A stretch of 64,000 nucleotides of DNA, taken from Streptomyces sp. I05A-00742 (GTDB taxonomy: Bacteria; Actinomycetota; Actinomycetes; Streptomycetales; Streptomycetaceae). The stretch lies in assembly GCF_013055795.1 (NCBI RefSeq), contig NZ_JABETO010000021.1, forward strand, positions 40,032 through 104,031. The letters are read 5' to 3'. The translations under genes and the position numbers were made by a program. This document shows positions 51,667 through 58,524 of the stretch, one piece after another (position 1 is the first letter of the stretch; every line of letters starts with the position of its first letter). The notes beneath the pieces were generated by a model, which made no database searches, was not told the origin of the DNA, and saw only the letters and a list, made by a program, of their open reading frames with translations.

Positions 51667-53310
51667 ATGGAGACCCTCCGTCCCCGCGCCTCGGCACCCC
51701 GGCCCGCGAGGGGCGCCGCCCGAAGACGACGTCCTTGGAGGAGCGTCGCCGCCGCCCTGGCCGGCCTTCTCCTGTCCGCCGTATGCGTCGCACCCGGAGC
51801 GGTCCACGCCGCGTCCGCCCCGCCGGTCACCTGGCGGCCCGTGGTCATCCCCGGCGGCGACGGCGTGCCGCTCAGGGGCAGCGTGGCCGCGCCGAGGGGC
51901 GGGGGACCGCACCCGCTGATCGTGATGACACGGTCCTGGATCATGAGCGAGGCGTTCTTCAGCAGAACCCAACTGGCGGCGGCGAGCCGGGGATACGTCG
52001 TCGTCATCTACGCGCCCCGGGGCATGGGCGGGTCCGGGGGCACCATGGACATGGGCGGCCCCAAGGACGTCGCCGATGTCCGGTCCGTCGTCACCTGGAG
52101 CCTCGCGCACACCCCCGCCGACGCCCGGCACATCGGCGCGACAGGGCTGTCCTACGGGGCGAGCGTGAGCCTGCTCGGGGCCGCGTTCGACCCGAGGATC
52201 AGGTCGGTGACCGCGTTGAGCAGCTGGACCGACATGTACGACGTGTTCCAGGACAACGGGACGCCCGCGGAGACCGGTTACCTGGCGGCCCTGTACGGCG
52301 GACTGCACGGTGCCTCGGGGGCGAGCTCACCCGTCTCCGGTCTCTTTCCCTGGGACGCCCGGCGGCTGGCGGCCTGGGCCGGGGTGCGTTCTCCCGAGAC
52401 CTATCTGGACCGGTACAACGCCCAGGGCACGGCGGTCTTCCTCGCGCAGGCGTGGGGGGACAAGCTCACCCCGGTGGGCCGGAGGGGCGAGTTCTTCGAC
52501 CGCCTGCGGGGGCGGAAGCGGCTGGAGATGAGGCCGGGAGGTCACGGCGGGGCGGAGTTCTCCAGCAGCGTCATGCCCAATGAGGTGATCGACTCGGCGA
52601 TGCGCTGGTTCGACCACACACTCAAGGACCGCGCCAACGGGGTGGCGGAGGAACCGCCGGTGCTGATCCGGCCGGTGAACAGCGGCCCGTTGTTCGGGGT
52701 CGGCCACGGATTCGAGGGACACCCGAGCTGGTCGGCCATGACGGGCCCGCCCCGCCGGCTCGTCCTGTCGGGCGGCGGTTCGCTCCGGGACGGACCCGGT
52801 GCCCCCGCGTCCCGCGCACGGCTGGTCGCCGGTCCGGGAACCGTGCTCGACGGGGAGCACCTTCCCCTGCAGAACACGGTGGAGGCCCTCCTGGGCGCCC
52901 GGGTGCCCAGGCCCCTGGCCCTGGTTCCGCGTGGTGCGGGCGCGGTGTGGACCGGGTACCCGTCGGCCGCGGTCCGGCAGGTGCGCGGAACCCCCCGGGT
53001 ACACCTCACGATCACCCCATCGTCCTCGCGCGGCACGGTGGTCACCTACCTCTACGACGTGGACGCCCTGGGCAATGGCACCTTGATGTCCTACGCGCCG
53101 TACACCTTCCGAGGCCGCGCACCGGGCAGCCCGTTCACCGCCGGCTTCCGGCTGCACGCCACCGCCTACGACGTGCCGAAGGGGCACCGCCTGGCGCTGG
53201 TGGCCACCACCGCCGACTCGTGGTTCCGCTCGCTCAACCCGCCCGGATCCGCCCTGACCCTGTCGTCGTCGCCCGCTTCACCGTCCTGGGTCGAGGTGCC
53301 CTCGCGCTGA
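51667..53310 (+). CDS. Secreted S15/CocE-NonD-type hydrolase
   Basis: 547 residues, 26 bases after the PKS stop. A signal peptide (RSVAAALAGLLLSAVCVAPG, cleavage near VHAAS) exports it. The alpha/beta-hydrolase core has TGLSYGASVS with nucleophile Ser162, an Asp in QAWGDKLTP and the catalytic His in RPGGHGGAEF. The C-terminal jelly-roll domain (from about 345) is that of X-Pro dipeptidyl-peptidase/cocaine-esterase family proteins. Inside a PKS operon it may remove an acyl or peptidyl protecting group after export, a role inferred only from position. Confidence 0.85.
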   Translation: METLRPRASAPRPARGAARRRRPWRSVAAALAGLLLSAVCVAPGAVHAASAPPVTWRPVVIPGGDGVPLRGSVAAPRGGGPHPLIVMTRSWIMSEAFFSRTQLAAASRGYVVVIYAPRGMGGSGGTMDMGGPKDVADVRSVVTWSLAHTPADARHIGATGLSYGASVSLLGAAFDPRIRSVTALSSWTDMYDVFQDNGTPAETGYLAALYGGLHGASGASSPVSGLFPWDARRLAAWAGVRSPETYLDRYNAQGTAVFLAQAWGDKLTPVGRRGEFFDRLRGRKRLEMRPGGHGGAEFSSSVMPNEVIDSAMRWFDHTLKDRANGVAEEPPVLIRPVNSGPLFGVGHGFEGHPSWSAMTGPPRRLVLSGGGSLRDGPGAPASRARLVAGPGTVLDGEHLPLQNTVEALLGARVPRPLALVPRGAGAVWTGYPSAAVRQVRGTPRVHLTITPSSSRGTVVTYLYDVDALGNGTLMSYAPYTFRGRAPGSPFTAGFRLHATAYDVPKGHRLALVATTADSWFRSLNPPGSALTLSSSPASPSWVEVPSR

Positions 53311-53397
53311 CACGCGCCCCGGCCGCACCGGCGGTGGCGCGGGCGACCGGGCGACCTGCCCGGCACCAGTCGTCGACCGATCCCGAAGGAGCCGACC

Positions 53398-54411
53398 GTG
53401 CGCGTTGATTCCCGCGTCTCCGTGGTGTCCGGTGCCCTGTGGCTGCCCGAGGGGCGCAGCACCGTGGAGGACGCCCTGCTCGACGGTGTGCTGGCGGACG
53501 GCCGGTCCGTCCCGGCCGGCACGGACTCCGTCCCGGAATGTCACGGGGAGACCCCCGAGCACATGGCGGCCGAGGCCGTCCGCAGGGCCCTGGCCCGTGC
53601 GGGCCGGCCCGTGGAAGCGGTGGACATGCTGGCCTTCGCGTGGACGGCCCGCTTCGCCGGGGAGCTGTACTCACCGCCCTTCCGGCTCGCCAAGGCGCTG
53701 GCGGTCGGGGACTGCGCGACCGTCGGCATCGTGCAGGCGTGCAACGGGGGGACCACGGCGGTGGAGGTGGCCGTGACCCGGATGCTCGCTGAAGACAGCG
53801 TCCGGCTCGCGGTGGCCGTCTCCTCGGACAGCTTCGAGCCGTTCGGCTCCGTACGCTGGACCGATCCCGCCCTGATGGTGGTCGGGGACGGCGCGGCGGC
53901 AGCCGTGCTCGGCCGGGGGCAGGGGCGCTTCGCGCTGCGTTCCCTGGCCACCCGTGGCCACACCTGCGCGGGCATGCTGGAGGCGGGCCAGGACATCCGC
54001 ACCTGGCTGCCCGACGCGGGTGAGGACGCCGGCCGAAGCTCCGCCCGCCTGCTCACCGAGGCCGCGCACAGTGTCGAGCAGTCCAGGCGCTGTACACACG
54101 AGGCCGTGGACCAGGCTCTGGACGACGCCGGGCTGCGGGCGGACGACCCGGGCATCGTCGCGGTGCTGCTGCCCCGCCTCGCGGATCCCTTCATCGAGTC
54201 GTTCGTCCGGTCGGCACTGCCCGAGCCGTTGCGTGCCTTCGCCAGGGTCCCCGACGCGTACACCGGACACCTGGGTTCCGGCGACACGCTCGCCAACCTC
54301 GAATACGCCCAGCGATGTGTGACCCTGGCGCCGGGCGAGCACCTGCTCGTCGTCAACAGCGGGCAGGGCGTGATGTCCTCATGTCTGGTGCTCGCCTCGG
54401 GCGTGGGCTGA
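53398..54411 (+). CDS. KASIII-like ketosynthase/acyltransferase
   Basis: 337 residues of thiolase fold. The catalytic Cys115 is in VQACNGGTTA, as in FabH. The usual PHQAN His block reads LLPRLADP, with Arg in place of His. The GN-x-S block reads LGSGDTLANL, with Asp near the usual Asn position and His two residues before it (TGHLGSGD). Altered triads of this kind occur in KASIII-like acyl/malonyl transferases such as CerJ, so the protein may transfer an acyl group rather than make a C-C bond. GTG start. It is 87 bases after the hydrolase gene, same strand, probably same operon. Confidence 0.8.
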   Translation: MRVDSRVSVVSGALWLPEGRSTVEDALLDGVLADGRSVPAGTDSVPECHGETPEHMAAEAVRRALARAGRPVEAVDMLAFAWTARFAGELYSPPFRLAKALAVGDCATVGIVQACNGGTTAVEVAVTRMLAEDSVRLAVAVSSDSFEPFGSVRWTDPALMVVGDGAAAAVLGRGQGRFALRSLATRGHTCAGMLEAGQDIRTWLPDAGEDAGRSSARLLTEAAHSVEQSRRCTHEAVDQALDDAGLRADDPGIVAVLLPRLADPFIESFVRSALPEPLRAFARVPDAYTGHLGSGDTLANLEYAQRCVTLAPGEHLLVVNSGQGVMSSCLVLASGVG

Positions 54412-54425
54412 GACCGAGGTCCGGC

Positions 54426-54477
54426 CCGGGCGTGCGCGCCCGGTCCCCGTACGGCGGCCGAGGGCTCACCGGCCGCC
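54426..54477. terminator. Two adjacent hairpins between convergent genes
   Basis: CCGGGCG/CGCCCGG (54426-54443, 4-base loop) and GGCGGCCG/CGGCCGCC (54453-54477, 9-base loop) fill the gap between the KASIII-like gene and the FAD monooxygenase gene. The second hairpin overlaps the latter's last codons. They probably act as terminators in both directions. Confidence 0.55.
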
Positions 54478-55881
54478 GGGGCGCGGAGCTCGCATCGCCC
54501 GCCAGAACAGGTCCGGCCGCATCAGGTGCGCGGGCCCCTTGCGCATGTTGACCACGTCGAAGAACGCGCGCTGCACCCGGGCGTCGGTCACACCGGCGGT
54601 GTTCACCCGCGCGGTGAACCGGTGGGTCAGCGCACAGCCCCTGGGCCGCGGGCCGTGGGCGTGGGGGAGACGGAGGTCCTCGACGACGGAGACGCGCCAG
54701 GCGTTGTCGACCACGCGACGCAGCCTGCGGAAGAACGGCCATGCCGCGACCGTGAGGTCCGGCCCGGAGCGCAGCCAGTCGGCGAGGATCCGGGCATGCA
54801 GGGCCGCACACGTCATCCCCTGCGCGTAGACCGGGTTGAAAGCGGCGACAGCGTCACCCACCGCCACCAGACCCGCCGGAAAGTCCCCGAGCCGGTGGAA
54901 GTCGCGTCGCACGCTGTCCGGTACCCGGTAGGTGAGCACCGGGCCCGCCGGCCGGCAGTGCCGGGCCAGGGTGCGCAGCGGCCGCGCCGGATCGGCTCGG
55001 CAGCGTTCGAGGAAGCCGTCCAGCTCGCGGCCCGGCCGGTCCTGTGCGTAGCCGGCGACGGCCGCCATCCATCGCCGTCCCTCCACCGGGACCAGGACCG
55101 CGGCCCCGGCACCACCGCCCGCCGCGGTCCGCTGGGAGTGCACGGCCACCACGCCGTCCACCAGTTGACCGGGAGAGCGGTGGAAGGCGAGCGTGGCGTA
55201 GCCCAGGTCGATGTGGACCCGCCGGGTGGGCGGCGGCGGGTGGCCCGCCGCCGCCAGCCAGTGGCCGAGCCTGCTGGAGCGGCCGGTGGCGTCCACCACC
55301 AGGTCGGCGGCGAAGCGCTCGGCCGCGGCGCGTGACGCCTCTCCCGCGGCTCCCGTCGGAGTGATCACCGCGCCGTCGACGCGGCCGGCGGTGCTGCTCA
55401 GCGCCACCACGCGCCCCCGGACCAGGCCGACGTGCGGCAGGGCCAGGACCCTTCGGCGGATGCGTCCCTCCAGCAGGGGGCGGGTCAGGCCCAGGACCGT
55501 CTCCCCGAGCACGGGAGCTCTGAAGTGGCCGTCGATGGCCGCGACGGCATCGATGCCGACATGGCACCGCACGGCACCGGCTGCCGTGAGTTCTCCGGTC
55601 AGTCCCGGGAACCGGTCGCCGACCTCATCGAGCCCCTTGGCCAGCAACGCGTGAAGCTGGGCCGACTGGGGCGCTCCGGGGCGTCCGCCCGCCTCCGCGA
55701 CGAGGTCGTCGCTGTCGACGAGGACCACCTCCCCGACCCACTCGGACACCGCGTACGCGGCGAGAAGCCCCGCCAGGCCGGCGCCGAGGACCACCACCCG
55801 CTCGGCACGGATCCGCCGGCCCCGGCGGGCGGCCCCGCGGACCGGCGCGCGCCGCCCCGGTTGTGACTCACCCTCAGGCAC
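54466..55881 (-). CDS. FAD-dependent monooxygenase
   Basis: 471 residues. The N-terminal dinucleotide fold is VVVLGAGLAGLLAAYAV with the acidic end of strand 2 in VLVDSDD. The second FAD motif is VAVGDAVAAFNPVYAQGM (GD...P). No Trp-halogenase WxWxIP motif is seen, so oxygenation rather than halogenation is expected. Relatives hydroxylate or epoxidise polyketide/isoprenoid-like substrates. The GTG start at 55881 is chosen because GGGAGGAAC lies just before it; an ATG at 55905 is possible. It is transcribed towards the KASIII gene and divergently from the CqsA-like gene, sharing their 129-base promoter gap. Confidence 0.85.
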   Translation of the reverse strand: MPEGESQPGRRAPVRGAARRGRRIRAERVVVLGAGLAGLLAAYAVSEWVGEVVLVDSDDLVAEAGGRPGAPQSAQLHALLAKGLDEVGDRFPGLTGELTAAGAVRCHVGIDAVAAIDGHFRAPVLGETVLGLTRPLLEGRIRRRVLALPHVGLVRGRVVALSSTAGRVDGAVITPTGAAGEASRAAAERFAADLVVDATGRSSRLGHWLAAAGHPPPPTRRVHIDLGYATLAFHRSPGQLVDGVVAVHSQRTAAGGGAGAAVLVPVEGRRWMAAVAGYAQDRPGRELDGFLERCRADPARPLRTLARHCRPAGPVLTYRVPDSVRRDFHRLGDFPAGLVAVGDAVAAFNPVYAQGMTCAALHARILADWLRSGPDLTVAAWPFFRRLRRVVDNAWRVSVVEDLRLPHAHGPRPRGCALTHRFTARVNTAGVTDARVQRAFFDVVNMRKGPAHLMRPDLFWRAMRAPRPGGR

Positions 55882-56010
55882 CCGTTCCTCCCGACAAGTC
55901 GTCATACATGGTACTGAACGCCTACTCCGCGCGATACTGGGTACGGTTCTCACGCAACAGCGGCCCGCCGTCCGCCACTTCGCCGTTCCGTCCGACTGAG
56001 CCAGGTGCCC

Positions 56011-57213
56011 ATGACAGACGCCGCGCGCCCCGGCCCCATCGAACCGACGCACCTGACCGGCCGGATCGAGGCCGGCCATGAACGGATGCGTTCCCGATGG
56101 CACGGCATGCATCTCTTCCGCGACCGTCCCCGCCCCGCGGCGGACGCCATCTGTCTGCTCAGCAACGACTACCTCGCCCTGTCACGGCACCCCGACATCA
56201 TCCGGGCGCAGATCACCTCCCTGAGGGAGCAGGGCAGCGGAACGCTGATGTCCGCCGTCTATCTGCGGGCCGACGACGCCCAGTTCGTCTTCGCCGACGT
56301 CATGGCCGACTACCTCGGCAGCGAAGCGGTCGTGCTGTGCCAGTCGGGCATGGCCGCCAACATCGGCCTCGTCCAGGTGCTCGTCGCGGCGGACACGCCC
56401 GTGCACCTGGACCTGCGCTCCCACGCGTCGCTGTGGCAGGGCGTCGTCGCGGCCAGGGCCCACTGCCGTCCGTTCCGCCACAACGAACCGGACGATCTGG
56501 AAGCCGGAATCGCTCACTACGGCCCCGGGCTGATCGCGGTGGACTCGCTCTACAGCGTGGAAGGCGACCTGTGCCCGCTGGCCGATCTGGTCGAGATCGC
56601 CGACCGCCACGGGTGTCCGCTGCTCGTCGACGAATCCCACGCCCTGGGCGTCCTCGGTCCTCAGGGACGGGGGCTCACGGTCGCCCTCGGGCTGACCGAC
56701 CGCGTCGCCTTCCGTACGGCCAGCCTCAGCAAGGCGTTCGCCGGCCGCGCCGGCCTCGTCGCCGCTTCCCGGCGGTGCGCCGACTTCTTCCCCTTCTACT
56801 CCCTGCAAGCGATCTTCAGCTCTGCCGTACTCCCCTACGAAGTCGCCGGCCTGGCGGCCGCACTGGAGGTGATCCGCGGGGCAGATCTCCGCCGGCGCAA
56901 CCTGCACCGGCAGGCCGCATGTCTGCGTGAGGGACTCACCGACCTCGGTTACGACATCGCCCCCAGCTGCACTCAGATCATCTCGCTGCGGCCCGGAAGC
57001 GAGAGCGGCATGCCCCGGCTCCAGAGCGCCTTCGACCGCCGCGGCGTCTTCGGCGCGCCTTTCGTCGCCCCGGCCACTCCCGAGGATGATCCGGCTCTCA
57101 GGTTCTCCGTTCACGCCGACCTCACCGACCAGCAGGTCGCGGCCATTCTGGAGGCGGCTGCCGAGGCCCGTACGGACGTCTTTCCCCGGTCCCGGGCCCG
57201 GTGGGCGAGGTAG
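56011..57213 (+). CDS. CqsA-like PLP-dependent alpha-oxoamine synthase
   Basis: 400 residues. PLP Lys241 is in TASLSKAFAGRAG; VDESHALG carries Asp207 (pyridine N) and His210. Blocks that match Vibrio CqsA rather than BioF/KBL are LLSNDYLALSRHP, VDSLYSVEGDLCPLADLV, the IFSSAVLPYE segment and the C-terminal GVFGAPFVAPAT. CqsA condenses an acyl-CoA with 2-aminobutyrate or SAM, losing CO2, to give the aminoketone precursor of CAI-1. Here the acyl donor is probably the PKS acyl-ACP, making this the chain-release enzyme, as Fum8 is for fumonisin. ATG at 56011; a GTG six bases earlier is possible. Confidence 0.85.
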   Translation: MTDAARPGPIEPTHLTGRIEAGHERMRSRWHGMHLFRDRPRPAADAICLLSNDYLALSRHPDIIRAQITSLREQGSGTLMSAVYLRADDAQFVFADVMADYLGSEAVVLCQSGMAANIGLVQVLVAADTPVHLDLRSHASLWQGVVAARAHCRPFRHNEPDDLEAGIAHYGPGLIAVDSLYSVEGDLCPLADLVEIADRHGCPLLVDESHALGVLGPQGRGLTVALGLTDRVAFRTASLSKAFAGRAGLVAASRRCADFFPFYSLQAIFSSAVLPYEVAGLAAALEVIRGADLRRRNLHRQAACLREGLTDLGYDIAPSCTQIISLRPGSESGMPRLQSAFDRRGVFGAPFVAPATPEDDPALRFSVHADLTDQQVAAILEAAAEARTDVFPRSRARWAR

Positions 57214-57324
57214 CCGCGAGAGCGAGCGGTCGCCCACAGCCGGGGCGGACTCCGGCGGACCGGAGCCGACGCCATGGAACCGCCCCCGCGGAGCACCGCG
57301 CGTCCACGCGGAACCGCGCCGGGC

Positions 57325-58215
57325 TCAGGGCGCTTCGCGTCCGGGAACCGCCCGCAGTCCCGTCAGCGCACGTTTGGCGAAGTCTGTCACCACCCGGGGG
57401 GCCGCGCGCTCCATCAGGCATTCGATCCGGCAGTCCAGCCCGGCGAGGTACCTGGCCCGCGGCCGCCTGGCCCGCAGCACCCGCTCGACCGTCCGGGCCA
57501 CCGGCCGGGGCTCCGGAAGCCGGGACGTGGCGGACACGAGCCGGGACGCACGCCGGTAGCCCGGCGAGTACGGGGATTCCCCGATGCCGGTGATGGTGGA
57601 GAAGCCCCGTTCCCAGATCCCCGTCGCGAAACTGCCGGGGGCCACGACGACCGCGTGCACCCCCCACCCCGCGCACTCCATCCGCAATACCTCGGTGGAG
57701 CTCTCCAGCGCGCTCTTGCTGGCGCTGTACAGACCGAGCAGCGGCACCGGCACCCGTCCGGCCACCGACGAGATGTTGATGATGCGCCCGTACCGCTGCG
57801 CCCGCATACCCGGCAGGACCAGGCGGGCCAGCCGCAGCGGCCCGAAGAGGTTCACCTCGAACAGCTCACGCGCCTCGTCGTCGCCGGAGTCCTCCAGCGC
57901 GGCCCCGATCGCTGTCCCCGCGTTGTTGACCAACGCCGTCAGACGGCCGTGAGCCAGGTGCAGTGCCTCTTCCACGGCGTGCTCGCAGGAGAGCGCGTCG
58001 GCCACATCGAGGACAACGGTGTCGATCACCACTCCGGCCTTGCGGGCATCGTCCTGGAGCCCGTGCGCCTTGGCGGCCGTGCGTGCGGTGGCGACCACCT
58101 GGTAGCCGCCCCGGGCCAGGTGGAGGGCCACCGTCCGCCCGATCCCGCTTGTCGCCCCGGTCACCATGACGGAGGGCGGGAAACCCCATCGGTCACGTGC
58201 CCTGCGGTGTCCCAT
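57325..58215 (-). CDS. Short-chain dehydrogenase/reductase
   Basis: About 296 residues of classical SDR. The nucleotide motif is TGATSGIGRTVAL, followed by the adenine-side Asp in DTVVLDVAD, NNAGTA, the catalytic Ser in IINISSVAG, and Tyr/Lys in LYSASKSAL. The longer C-terminal part (about 80 residues with a Leu/Arg-rich helix) resembles 3-ketosphinganine-reductase and 17-beta-HSD-like enzymes. In this locus it would fit reduction of the ketone left by the oxoamine synthase. The gene is convergent with that gene and forms the right border of the cluster. Confidence 0.88.
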   Translation of the reverse strand: MGHRRARDRWGFPPSVMVTGATSGIGRTVALHLARGGYQVVATARTAAKAHGLQDDARKAGVVIDTVVLDVADALSCEHAVEEALHLAHGRLTALVNNAGTAIGAALEDSGDDEARELFEVNLFGPLRLARLVLPGMRAQRYGRIINISSVAGRVPVPLLGLYSASKSALESSTEVLRMECAGWGVHAVVVAPGSFATGIWERGFSTITGIGESPYSPGYRRASRLVSATSRLPEPRPVARTVERVLRARRPRARYLAGLDCRIECLMERAAPRVVTDFAKRALTGLRAVPGREAP

Positions 58216-58524
58216 AGTGGTCCCGTACCTTCCGTGACCGCGCACCATGACGTACGTCCAGCATGAAGCAACTCACTTCGTACGCAGACCTGTTCAGCAC
58301 GGATTCACCCTCACGAGGCATTCCCTCGATGTCGTGGCGGCACCCTCCGCTGCTTCCCGGGCCCGGGCAGCGGTCCGGGTGTCGTGGCCGGCGATCCCGT
58401 CGGACGAAGCCCGGGCCCACCGCAAGGCCCCGGCCCGGCCCGAAGGGCGCGTCGGCCGCACACCCGTCACTGTGGAAGGTGTCCCCGGCGCGAGCGCGAC
58501 CGGCACCGCGGAAGGAGGCAGCCG

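Noticed and set aside
54466..55881. FAD enzyme as a flavin-dependent halogenase
   Set aside because: No WxWxIP motif and no halogenase-type Lys environment is visible; the GxGxxG and GD motifs fit general monooxygenases.
56011..57213. Annotation as biotin-synthesis BioF
   Set aside because: No other bio genes are near, and the diagnostic blocks resemble CqsA more closely.
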